DNA from: Hormiphora californensis
Lineage: Eukaryota; Ctenophora; Tentaculata; Cydippida; Pleurobrachiidae
Length of the DNA: 64,000 nucleotides
Direction: 5' to 3'
Assembly (NCBI GenBank): GCA_020137815.1
Contig: CM035354.1
Coordinates: 1,793,495 to 1,857,494 of the forward strand
Shown here: in pieces, positions 10,209 through 21,391 of the stretch
Position numbering within the stretch: position 1 is the first letter of the stretch
Layout of the letters: every line of letters begins with the position of its first letter
Notes under the pieces: model-generated
Databases searched by the model: none
What the model saw: the letters and a program-made list of their open reading frames with translations, nothing else
Told to the model about the DNA's origin: nothing
Made by a program: the position numbers and the translations under genes

Positions 10209-11612
10209 ATTTAAGGGTACGCTAACCAAAATTTTTTTTCGAGTGCAGGGAAATCTCTCACCGTAGGGTTGTAGGCCATGCCAAGGAGACCTCAAATATG
10301 CAATTTGAGCTCTCAAGTCGAATTCATATTTTTGCTACAGCTGCTTGAAAAATGAACTCAAAATAAGTTTTTGGCATCTTAAAAATACATTTGTAAAGAT
10401 AGGATCATAAAAATTTGTGGATTTGAAGAGGACAAAGAGGTGAGTAGCCACAAAAAATTTTTTTGAAATCCGAGCTGATTTTCGGTCCTGAGATGGATTT
10501 CTTTTTTTTTGACTTTAACGCCATATTTGGCCAAGTTCCGAAAATATGTGAAAGCTGTAAATTGGTCAAAAGTTGCGTCTAACGATTACCTAAGTGGCCA
10601 TAAATTTTGGGCGTGTCCTTATTTAAGATAAGCTGTACAGAGTTTTTTTTCTGAAAGCCGTCATTTCAGAAATAAATAAATTCCCTGTATCTCAAAAACG
10701 GCTGATCGTAGAGACCTGAGACTATGCTTAAACGATTCAGAAGGTCCGATTTTAGGGGGGTCTTCTGAGAGACATTTTGCTCCTACTTCAACCGTTTTTG
10801 CTGTAATTGCGAAAAACAAAAACCCATCTTCGCCATCGTGGATTTTTTGTGATTTTGTTTTTGGTGATTATAGGGACCCATATGGACCAAATAGTGAAGG
10901 AATTAGCTTGTTACATATTTTTCCATAGTTTCGGTCCTTCCTTAGCTAAAATTCCCTAATTACAGGATATTGGAGTTTAGCTTTTGCCCTTTTCATAGAA
11001 TTTGTTTTTCGCAATTACAGCAAAAACGGTTGAAGTAAGAGCAAAATGTCTCTCAGAAGACCCCCCCCAAAATCGGACCTTCTAAATCGTTTAAGAATAG
11101 TCTCAGGTCTCTACGATCAGCCGTTTTTGAGATACAGGGAATTTATTTATTTCTGAAATGACGGCTTTCAGAAAAAAAACTCTGTACAGCTTATCTTAAA
11201 TAAGGACACGCCCAAAATTTATGGCCACTTAGGTAATCGTTAGACGCAACTTTTGACCAATTTACAGCTTTCACATATTTTCGGAACTTGGCCAAATATG
11301 GCGTTAAAGTCAAAAAAAAGAAATCCATCTCAGGACCGAAAATCAGCTTGGATTTCAAAAAAATTTTTTGTGGCTACTCACCTCTTTGTCCTCTTCAAAT
11401 CCACAAATTTTTATGATCCTATCTTTACAAATGTATTTTTAAGATGCCAAAAACTTATTTTGAGTTCATTTTTCAAGCAGCTGTAGCAAAAATATGAATT
11501 CGACTTGAGAGCTCAAATTGCATATTTGAGGTCTCCTTGGCATGGCCTACAACCCTACGGTGAGAGATTTCCCTCTTTTCGAAAAAAATTTTTGGTTAGC
11601 GTACCCTTAAAT
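10209..11612. mobile_element. 1.4 kb foldback element with TTAA at both ends
   Basis: Long inverted repeat: atttaagggtacgctaacc at the left end pairs with ggttagcgtacccttaaat at the right end, and arms of about 650 bp match nearly base for base. The central roughly 180 bp does not pair and holds a segment related to the ends of the palindrome at 2035-2970. The sequence just inside the ends is TTAA|GGGTACGC, so a TTAA target is plausible. No transposase frame is visible. Confidence 0.85.
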
Positions 11613-12449
11613 CATGTGATTAAAGAAATTAAACCCGATGATTCAAGTTATTGGTAGTCATTTTATGTTTCTCTTTTATTTCCCGTTAATTTTGGGAGAA
11701 TCAATAACAAATTAAGGAACATTTTTAGGAACAGTAATTTTGCGAAAAATCGTTTAAATTGCCTATGAGCTTACCAAGAGTTTACGAAATTGTGTACAAA
11801 CTCTCCCTGCACATCCCCTGATGCCTAAACAACTGGGAAAATGCAAGGAAACGCATAAGCATAAAAATGCCTTGAAGCACATGTAATTTTCAAAAAGTAG
11901 AAACATCAAACAGCTTACATCACAACATTCGCTATCCCTTGGGCCTTGACCCTTTGACCTTTCAGTCCCCAGGCTGTCAGCAGCTGATACTGAGGGGCTA
12001 GGGAGGCCGGAGGGGGGTGTTTCTAGGAAGGAGCATACGCCACAAGGGTCTACAGAGTACTGAATACCGTAAATTTCAAGATAGATAGATACCAGGGATC
12101 ATTCATCGACCACAGACCGACATCTGGTCGAACTTTTTGCGACTTTTCAGTTTTTCGGATCGAAAATTTTACTGTTTCAAAATAAAATTTTTGAGCGAAC
12201 ACGCAGCGCATTTTCATTTTTATGCCAAAGTTAGATGTAGCGCGCAGACAACTTCAACAAAGCGTTGCACATCAAAAAAATGTTTCAAACTTTTTGTCAA
12301 ACTTTTTTGCTGCTTTTTGTGTTTTCTTGTCCTTTTTTGTCCTTTGTCGTTCTTTCTATCTTTTTTCTCCGCTTCATCCTTTCTTTCGATTAAAAAAGAG
12401 CCAAAAATCTTCCACTCATTATTTTTATCAATTTCTTACAGGAATCGAT

Positions 12450-12869
12450 ATGATTTCCATCAATGACAACCAGAAGATTGGGATAGCGATCACTGGCTTC
12501 GGGATGTTGTTCCTGTTTCTTGGAATGATCCTGTTTTTCGACAAAGGGCTCTTGGCAATGGGCAACATAATGTTTCTCTGCGGGCTGGCACTTATCATAG
12601 GACTCGAACGGACTTTCCGATTCTTTTTTCAGCGACAGAAACTAAAAGGAACAGCTGCCTTTTTCGGTGGAATCCTAGTTGTTCTACTCGGTTTTCCCTT
12701 CACTGGAATGTGTATCGAAAGCTACGGATTCTTTGTAATTTTCAGTGGGTTTTTCCCTGTGGCGGTTAATTTCATACGACGCATTCCAGTTATTGGGAAC
12801 TTGTTAAATCTCCCGGGTATTTCACACGTGGCAGCCAAACTTGAGGGTCAAAGCAGGTATAATGTTTAG
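12450..12869 (+). CDS. GOLT1B: GOLT1B/Got1 vesicle transport protein
   Basis: Small four-helix membrane protein of ER-Golgi vesicles (Got1/Sft2 family). The 139 residues match the usual length (138). The start MISINDNQKIGIAITGFG corresponds to the vertebrate MISLTDTQKIG start, followed by FLFLGMILFFDKGLLAMGN, the nearly invariant GLERTFRFFFQ, and the NLLNLPGI tail. The ATG lies 10 bases after a good acceptor (atttcttacag|GAATCGAT), so the 5' UTR is split by an intron. A longer open frame begins upstream at 12222 but reads through that pyrimidine-rich acceptor and is not protein-like. Confidence 0.95.
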   Translation: MISINDNQKIGIAITGFGMLFLFLGMILFFDKGLLAMGNIMFLCGLALIIGLERTFRFFFQRQKLKGTAAFFGGILVVLLGFPFTGMCIESYGFFVIFSGFFPVAVNFIRRIPVIGNLLNLPGISHVAAKLEGQSRYNV

Positions 12870-14483
12870 AGAAAACATCTTAGGTGTGTTATGTTATGAT
12901 ATTGGGGGCTATTTCTTTTGTTATTTTCCGCCATTCTATGAAATATTTATCATTCAATTCTTTTCATGTTAACACAAATGACTTGCTGCTTTCTTTTCCA
13001 CAATTACTTCGTTATATATTGCCACACTCCGCACATAATCAGCTGTGTTTTTTGCTAAAATTGAATTCGACGATGATTATTGTCTCCTAATGAACTGCTG
13101 ATTTTAGTTGAGAGCTAGTGGGAGAGACAGAAAAACGATATAAACTCCAGCTTGTTTCAATCGAGACCAGCGACCATGAAAAAACATAAGAACCCTATTT
13201 TGTTGCCATAACCCGACCCCAGCGAAATTTTGTGACCCTTTCGGGATTGGTTTCCCGTTTAGGATTTCTACAGCCGTCTCTTTGTATGCTTCCTTTTTCT
13301 CCGCGCTGTCATACTTGTGTGGTCATGGTTCTTTAGAACTGCTTAAATGTACAGACGTTCCCTAGTCACTGCTTAGAGAGAACTGTGCTGGCAGTGTAAT
13401 GGGGGAGATGGGTACTGGCCCTGATCATAAGAGGTTGATAACTAATATCCACTTAACTAGAGACCCGAGAGATCGAGATATGGGGAGAGTAGGAGGAAGC
13501 GAGAGAGTGATGAAGCAGCTCTAGTCTCTAACGCTATCATAGGATAGTTATGTAGCCATCTTACATGATAGTTATGTCGCTGAGAAACAATTACAAAGCT
13601 ACTCAGACCTCGGAAATATTCAGTTGCCACCGTCTTTTGGAGAGGTCGCTGTGATATGAGCAGGGAAACGACATATATATAATAATCAGTTATGAGAAAA
13701 GAGAGAGGAGGAGGAAGAGAGAGGAGGAAGAGAGAGAAGGAAGAGAGTGAAAGTGAGAGAGAGGGGGTAAAAGAGAGAAGATGGAGAAGGAAGTCATCAT
13801 TTCTTTTTTTAGAACTCACTTGAGCGAGCTAGCTCTCATTGCCTCGCACAATTGCTGTCTTATTGCATGCCTGCAGCAGCACTACCTTTCTCTCTACATT
13901 ACAATCACTGCACAGCTGCATTTCCATCCTTCCATGTATCGCGGGAGGGTATGGTATCCCCTCTTTTCGCTCTACGTTTAGTTAGGGATAAGTACACACT
14001 GTGCCCAACTATGTATCAGGGTACCCCTGGCCTCTGATCCCTGTTTTTGTGTTTCCTAGGGAGACGATTTGTGAGTGATAATTGATAATTCTGACCTCGA
14101 GACAGATGCATATGTGATTGGCGTACAGTGAATGTCATATTATGAGATCAGAGAGAGCGAAAAAGAGTGAGATAATGTTACTATAATCTCACTTTCTCTC
14201 TCTGTTTTTTTGTTGTTTTTAACCTGGGTTTAAAGTAAACACCTCATCCATCTATTAAACACATGTATTGTCTATCTAACCACCCCCTCTCTGCATCTAG
14301 CTCGTATGGTGACAGAGTTGTGCTGTTTCGTCGGTGAAAATGTCACAGAAAAGGTAAGCAGTTTTTTCAACATATATAAATAGTTATTATATGTAGGAAT
14401 TATTGAAAATTCCTGGACCCATCCTCGATTATTATCCAAATATCCCAGTTCACCCTCGACTCCTTCTACTTTTGATCTCATGC

Positions 14484-14621
14484 TAAAGTGAAAGCGAAAC
14501 AACAACGAACTGGCTGCACGTTGCACATTCGTTGCACATAACGATCTCACCGGTGAGATTCAAATGCGCAACGTTGTTCGACGCACAGCCAGTTCATTGT
14601 TGTTTCGCTTTCACTTTACTT
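14484..14621. repeat. 138-bp inverted repeat
   Basis: taaagtgaaagcgaaacaac near 14484 pairs with gttgtttcgctttcacttta ending at 14621. The arms are about 55 bp, with the centre at gatctcaccggtgagattc. A cruciform or MITE-like element with no recognised family. Confidence 0.7.
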
Positions 14622-15105
14622 CTAAAATGTCCCTTTATGTCATGTATCACACATCAATAACTTCCCCCCACCGGCCACCCTATCTCACATTTTATTCCTT
14701 CTATTTTCTAGTGCAAGGTGTGTCCTTGCCCTTATTTTCCTCTCCCGTTGTTCCGTATAATACTCCTCACCATGTATCATTCTTATGTCACTGTATCATG
14801 TTACCCCTTCTGTCTCACTCACTTCGTGTATGTAACATGCAGAAGCAAATAGTAAATATTTTACACTTTTTCACATGTTTGCTGTATAACTCTCGTTTCT
14901 TGCCCTTTCATAGCAATGCTGTCTCCGATCCAAGTCCCAAACCACTATTATTCTCCTTATCTCAGTTTATAACTCTCTTCTTTCATACCTCGCACGTGGC
15001 ATGAATGCTACACGTGGTGTGAGTAGTGGTACTGGATACACGTGGAAACAATGGAGTATGCGAGCAAGATATTCTAACCGTTCCTCTTAATCCAAAAAGA
15101 TGTGT

Positions 15106-15193
15106 ACACAAATTTGATCTAGGAAGTACTCAAATTTGATCTAGGAAGTACACAAATTTGATCTAGGAAGTACACAAATTTAATCTAGGAAGT
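15106..15193. repeat. 22-bp tandem repeat, four units
   Basis: Four consecutive copies of acacaaatttgatctaggaag plus t, with one or two substitutions. Confidence 0.9.
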
Positions 15194-15777
15194 TTTACTG
15201 AAGTTGTACTGAAGAATACTAAAAAGATAATGAAGAGATAGATGCAGTAAAAGCATAGAGATAGAAAGAGAGAAATAGAGACAGAAAAAAAGACAAAGTT
15301 ACATGACCAATTACTACTAGGCTACATCAATGCAAATGGCTACAAGTACACGGTCATCCATATTGTCTGATTTTCTTTCTTGTATCTCCTTCTCTATCTT
15401 TTTCCCTCCTCACTCATTCTTTCTCACTATATTTCTTTACAAATTCCTTCCTTAGCCTACTGCTTTAAAGTTCAATGAACTGTCGTCAAGTTTGGAAATG
15501 TGAAAAAGAATTGGATGTAATTTGTGCTACCATGGCTACATCCCGTACATTTTGCAGCACACTAGACAGAACATTCGTCTCAAGATGCTCCCTGATCTAA
15601 AGAGCGGGTGTTCCTGAATGAATCCTCCCTTCCCCAAGTCCTCCCTTACCCAAGTCCTCCCTAGTACAATATATGTCTGCGTATTCATGAGCTCACTGTT
15701 GTGTGTGATTACTAGTCTCAGCACCTGGGTGTCTGCACACACGTTTACCATTCATACACTGTTTACTTGTTTAGTGT

Positions 15778-15780
<3 letters not shown>

Positions 15781-15872
<92 letters not shown>
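15781..15872. repeat. (CT)n microsatellite
   Basis: About 45 uninterrupted CT dinucleotides. Confidence 0.95.
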
Positions 15873-15876
<4 letters not shown>

Positions 15877-16060
15877 AACCCAAATATTGCTTGTGGTCAA
15901 ATAACACAATCAGAATAGTAGAAGACGTATTATTGAACTCAGCCAATAACATTATAACGTGAACTAAATGCCACACTAAAACAAATACACTCTCTTCTCC
16001 GTTGTCTCGACTCTTCTTAGACTAACTTATCTCTGTCATTCTAAAACGACTGCTCTCCTC

Positions 16061-17535
16061 AGACCTCCCCATCATAACCCCTCTTTTGCTAGATCTAATA
16101 ACTCTTCTAACAACGCTTCATCCCTCAGGACAGATGAAAAGGAAGACCCCGCTGTGGCTGCGGACAGAAAGCGTCTATCCGCCCTATTTGACACGCTAGA
16201 CCGATCCGGCGATGACAAAATATCCCTACCCGAACTTGAGGCATACCTCCGGAAAACGGGCCAGGATTTCAGTCGAACGGAAATCAAGCGTATCATGGCG
16301 ACGGGTGATGCTGGCACGAAGGACGGTTCTCTTGATCGGGTTGAGTTCATTAAATTCATGATGGAACATGAACGGGACCTGTATGTTCATTTTACAAAAC
16401 TCGATAGGGACGGTAACGGAACGGTGACTTTCGGGGATCTAAAGCAGTACTGTCGATACAACAATCTGGCCATACCCGAGGATGATTTAGTAGAACTGAT
16501 AAGACGGGTTGATAAAGATGATAATCTGCAACTCAGTTGGGCTGAATTCCGGGAATTCAATCAATTTCGACTCAACTACGACCTCACCCAAGCACAGTAT
16601 TACGGGGACTCCTACGCGGATAACATCGTCCAACCGCCCACAGCCGCCAATTCCACATCATCCCCCGCTAAAAAGTTGATCTGCGGAGGCCTTGCTGGAG
16701 TACTCTCCCGGACCAGCACCGCGCCACTGGATCGGTTGAAAGTGCTGCTCCAGGTCCAGGGACAGCAGAAAGTGGTGGCTGGTGCCGGGGACCTTTCCAT
16801 GGTCCAAATGTTCAAGGCTATGGGGCAGGAGGGTATTCTCAGTATGTGGCGAGGAAACGGTGTCAGTTGTATCAAGATTTTCCCTGAAAACGCCCTGAGA
16901 TTCCTCCTATTCGAGACGCTATGTAACTCTGATCTTGGACGGGTTAGTCAGTATGATTTGGTTAACAAGCTGCTGAGTGGAGGTCTGACTGGAATGGCCA
17001 TTCAGTCCATCATGTACCCCGTGGAGCTGACCAAGACACGGCTAATGACCTCCCAGGGAAAGGTTGGAATTCTGGAAACGGTTCGGGTCATTGCCGGGGA
17101 ACCCGGTGGGGTGGTTAACTTTTATAAGGGTATAACCCCCGCTCTGACAGGGGTCCTACCCTTCGCTGGCCTCCAACTTGGTCTCAGCAAATCAGGGACT
17201 GAGCTGTATAAGGATTGGAACAAAGTTGCAAACCCGGGTTTCTGGCCTCTCTTCTCTATCTCATCTACAGCTACCTTTGTGGCAATGGGTTTTACATACC
17301 CGCTGAGATTGGTGACTTGCAATCTCCAGGCGTACCGGGGCGACCCTGCTCACAGGCCCACACCTAGATCTCTATTCACTGGGAATATTTAAAAAGGATG
17401 GACTCAGGGGATTCTATCGGGGCTTCGGGGCTAATGCACTCGAAGGCCGTGCCCGCGTCATCCTTTGGCTGGGCTGCCTTTGTTAAGATACAAAAGTTGT
17501 ACGAGACGTATCCTAGAAGTAGGTCAAATATATGA
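16061..17535 (+). CDS. EF-hand mitochondrial carrier, SLC25A24/25 type, frameshifted at the 3' end
   Basis: Calcium-regulated ATP-Mg/phosphate carrier (SCaMC) of the inner mitochondrial membrane. Three recognisable EF-hands come first (DRSGDDKISLPELE, DRDGNGTVTFGDL, DKDDNLQLSWAEF). The carrier domain begins at KKLICGGLAGVLSRTSTAPLDRLK; repeat 2 is PVELTKTR. Repeat 3 is unusual: YPLRLVTCNLQA replaces the expected PLALVRTRLQA. From the GTG at 16154 the frame stays open to a TAA at 17390-17392; homology then resumes in another frame (KKDGLRGFYRGFGANAL) and shifts again to AVPASSFGWAAFVKIQK, ending at 17533-17535. Each break is one extra base. The frame is also open upstream with no ATG, so a 5' exon is missing from this model. 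A functional gene with sequence errors, frameshift decoding or an early pseudogene are all possible. Confidence 0.8.
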
Positions 17536-18324
17536 ACTTGTGCTACAAATATGAACGGTTTGATACTGAGACTTGATGTAGTTTGGGGTGGTGTTAGTAT
17601 TTTTAGTTTGTATTATAGTGAAAAGTATTATTTTTGAGGTTTTTGAACGGTGTGTAAACAGTTACTTTGTGCTGTATGAACAATACAACAGTTACTGAGA
17701 GGTTTTATCTATTTTCCATTCTCCCTTCAACCCTTTCCTTTCCATCTTATTTAACGTTGTATCTGCTAGACCTGTAATATTTAACTTTTATATATTTCTC
17801 ACTTACATTGATTTTGCATCCTCATACAACTTTGATTAATTAATTCTGATTTTGCATCACCATAAAATCATTAATTCATTCTGATTCTAATATTAACATT
17901 ATTATAACGCTCTGCTGGGATCTTTTTTACAACAATTATATGGTATTATTTAGCAGGATATTGTAAATACAAAATCTATCGAGTGGTAGCGTGTAGAGTG
18001 TAATATACATGTAGCAGTTAGTGTACATACTACATCTAGTTAATTGTGTTGAGGTGATTTCAATACACTCTAAACTTTCTGTGTTTTCTGTTGTCTTTGG
18101 TCTTATACTTTTCTCTCGCTCTTTCTCTATAATTCTCTCTCTATAACTATCTTTATAATTCTCCCTCTTTCTCTATCATTCTCTCTTTCCTTTCTGTTTA
18201 TCCTATTTTTCCTTCTTTATCATTGTATTTTCACTGTCATTCTACAACACAATCTTATTCTGATTCTCCCCAACACTTGTATCCCACTAAATTATCCTAC
18301 CTTTCTATGTAGTAGTAGGCACAG
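17536..18324. other. Intergenic, AT- and pyrimidine-rich
   Basis: 3' flank of the carrier and 5' flank of the next gene. It contains T/CT-rich tracts near 18100-18200. No gene or RNA is seen. Confidence 0.5.
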
Positions 18325-20340
18325 ATGACAGAGGCCGGCAGTATTGAAAGAGTAAAGCGCATAAAATCTCATATTGATCCTTGGCAGGTGAGTTATCTTG
18401 AACAATTTGTATAATTTCCTCCCATACCTAACTATTCATTAGGCTTTAGTCTTTAGTCATTAATACAAAATTACTATCCGACTGCTTATTTGACTGTCAA
18501 ACTGCGATAATTATCATCATTTACTATTTAGGCTCAGTCTGACTTTATCTCATGGTATTATACATATGTTATAATTCGCTGTAACTCACGCAGACTCTCT
18601 ATTTCTCAGGATCCTGGAATTATGGATGGAAACTTTTCCCGGATTTTCAATTCTGACACGAGTGATAATGAGGATTTTGATATTCCCTCCATATCGGGAC
18701 TCCTGGAAACACCTGAACGACGCCAATCGCCCCGTCGTGTAGGGGACCCTTTAGCACTCTCCCTGCCAACCCTCAACACACCTCAACACGAGTTTGGGAG
18801 GTCTCCCTCCTCCGATTTTGATAGGTTTACCTCCAGTTTGGATGGTTTCGCATCCAACATTTCCGGTCTTAGCTCCCCCACCCTGGGTGATGCCCTGGAT
18901 GACATTGACCTGAAGGAACTGACTAAGGACCTCCACGGTTCCCCTGGTCCCGCGCCAAAAACTCCGCTAAATCTCGAGAACCTATTGGATATACAGTGTG
19001 ACACAGAGGACACTATTGTCCGGGGACTCAGCGACGTTGTCCGAGGACCCCTGACACCGCCACCCAGTATCAAAACTAGCAAGAGCAGTAACTCTCCCTA
19101 CAAGACGCTGTCGAGTGAGAGTGTTGATAAAATAGTTAACAGGTTGGATGACCTTATTTCGACTAATGAGACGAAGGTTCAACTTTCAGCCGCTAAAATA
19201 CCATCCCCGCCTGCAATCAACGCTACAATGAGAAAGCGCCCCGCCCCAAAGAAACCTCCTGTTCTCCCGCCTAAAGGAGCCAGGATCGCTCCCAAACGAC
19301 AGCCCAACACACCGGAGGGAACGAAACTAGGCGTTCAGAAAACTCTAAATACTCTGGGGGATTTAGCGTCTTCTCTTGGCATAACGGAGCCTCCACCGAC
19401 CAAACCAATGAGGTGTGCTGATCCTGCACAGATCCTTATTACAGGTCCACCTAAACCACCTGCACGTGCGGCATCCCGTCAACCCACTATAGTGGTGGGG
19501 CGGGTTAATGGTAAAGTTGGAGCAGGGACCAGGGTGGTACCAGGAACTAGACATGTCATACCTACATCACCAGGAACTAGACATGCAATACCTACATCAC
19601 CAGGAACTAGACATGCCATACCTTCATTACAAGGAACTAGACATGCAATACCATCATCTGGTGGTAAGGCTATCGTTCCAACTAAAGCCCCTCTTGACAC
19701 TAATAAAAACATGGTGGTCCCCTACAATCCTCCCCCAAAGAAGACAGAAAATAAAAAGTTTGTCTTGTTACCCCTGGAAAAGTTACAAAATGCCAGCCCC
19801 GCTTTGATTGCCCAACTCGGTCTGGACGCCTCTCTGATCCCAGGGGCGAGCACCAAACGGGCAGCTCCAGATCCAGTAGAGGGCATCCCTGAGAAACGAA
19901 CCAAACCGACAGTGGAGGAGCCAGCCGGAATCTCTGGAGGCGGGGGAGGAATTGAGAAGGGAAAGTTCCCGATTAATGTGACTCTCCCCAAGGGAACGAA
20001 GGAGAAATTCCGGGATTTTCAGGGAATCCCGGAACTGCTGGAGAAAGCTAAAGCCGCCCGTAAGGTTCACCTCACCAAGAGGTCCAACTTTTCAGAAATG
20101 GAAAACTTTATCAACGACTTCATCCAGCAGAACAATGATCAGGTCATGGAGATCTTGTTCCTGCAGCAGAACAACAAAATAATGAACAAGAATTACAATC
20201 AACTGGCAAAGATGCATCATATCAAAAGTGAGGAACAAAAGAAATTGAAGGCTGAGGTGGACAAGTTAACGGTGGCAAATAAGAGGATCGAAAAGGAGAT
20301 GAAGATGATAAAGGACATGGTGAAGAAATATATGAAGTGA
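18325..20340 (+). CDS. Unrecognised low-complexity protein with C-terminal coiled coil
   Basis: Two exons: 18325-18387 (MTEAGSIERVKRIKSHIDPWQ, donor CAG|GTGAGT) and 18610-20340 (acceptor ttctcag), in phase, giving 597 residues. The N-terminal 130 residues are acidic and Ser/Pro-rich, rich in FD and DL pairs. The middle is proline-rich (KKPPVLPPKG, TPPPSIK) and basic, suggesting a disordered nuclear or scaffold protein. Residues around 325-365 form a 10-residue repeat PGTRHAIPTS encoded by a 30-bp minisatellite. The last 110 residues form a charged coiled coil with a Gln/Asn-rich start (FIQQNNDQVMEILFLQQNN). I do not recognise a family. Further 5' exons are possible. Confidence 0.72.
19540..19659 (+). 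repeat. 30-bp coding minisatellite (10-residue repeat)
   Basis: Four in-frame copies of ccaggaactagacatgcaat plus acctacatca, encoding PGTRHAIPTS-like units. All copies keep the frame. Confidence 0.9.
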
Positions 20341-21391
20341 AGTATTTTTAGGAAATTTAGAAGAACTAGAATTATGTTGAGAGATCAACACAGGTTGATT
20401 GAGATGGCCCAAGAGCTGTGAGAGCAAGTAAGGGATTCGGGATTTTGAGAGGAACTGTTAGAAAGATCCTGGGCTTTGTTTTTTGTTTGTTTCCTTCGTG
20501 TATTGGTTTGTGAGACACTATAAAAGATGGGGAGGGAATGAAAACGAGTGAGAGTAAGAGAGACCTCAGACCAAGACTATTCTGCCTATCATAGGGGTAT
20601 TCTTAGTTTATGTGATGTGTGTAGTATAATACTCTCAATAGTTGTTGAGAGAATATATGATCAAATGTCAAATACCAAGATTATGAAAAAGATATGCATT
20701 GCCAAGAAAAAGAGGCTCTGCCCTTGAGATTTGCCATTTGTTTCATATATATCGATAGATCGACTAGTACTTTATCCTTGACCCCAGTTTTAGTAAAAGG
20801 AATGCTCTTAAATATATTGGTACCGTGTTTTTAACGAACCCGCTAACTATAAATTATTGTAAAGCGCTCTTATCTGTATGTGTTAGTTGGACGCTTATCT
20901 GTTTGATAAACTAGAGATGTCATGAGTATGTTAAATGTGTAAGTCAGATGTCTGACTCAGTAGTTTTTTATCTCCCCCTTCACTATCTCAGATATATCTC
21001 CCCTGTTAATGTGATTAATTTATTTAAACCCTTTCTTAAAAAGTTCTTTTGTACACATGATCACCCTATTTGTTCAAGAAAATGAACCCCCGTGTTTAAG
21101 AATCGTTGTACCCCTAATATAATTTCAACACAAATTATTGGACACTCAGCTCCGGAGTGCGTGTCTGTGAGATACACTCCGCACACTGGACTAGCACGAA
21201 TAGAGCTGAAACTGTATGGAAAGTGCAGCAAATTCATGGTCAGCACTTATTTTCACGCGCGCACTATTGCACGTCCTTTCGATAGGCGTCATTGGAGCTG
21301 AATAAACAAAAACATAGACTGCATAATTATAATTCTGATGTAAAGAAATAGATAATTAAATATATAATAGCACACCGGATAATTACATCCA
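20341..21391. other. Intergenic region between convergent genes
   Basis: 3' ends of the upstream (+) and downstream (-) genes meet here. AT-rich; no gene, RNA or clear repeat found. Confidence 0.5.

Larger units (their letters stand above)
12870..16060. other. Gene-poor interval with simple repeats and an inverted repeat
   Basis: No supportable gene over about 3.2 kb. It holds GOLT1B 3' sequence, an inverted repeat at 14484-14621, a 22-bp tandem repeat at 15106-15193 and a (CT)n tract at 15781-15872. The ORFs here lack family resemblance and most are pyrimidine-rich. Confidence 0.55.

Noticed and set aside
12222-12449. N-terminal extension of GOLT1B by 76 residues
   Set aside because: It runs through a pyrimidine tract and splice acceptor, and GOLT1B proteins start at the MIS...QKIG position.
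13457-15004. Several 60-146 codon ORFs between GOLT1B and the carrier gene
   Set aside because: Pyrimidine- or AT-driven composition, no domain resemblance, no splice partners.
15106-15193. CRISPR-like array (also 38647-38811 and 61697-62787)
   Set aside because: Units are directly tandem without unique spacers, in a eukaryotic nuclear context.
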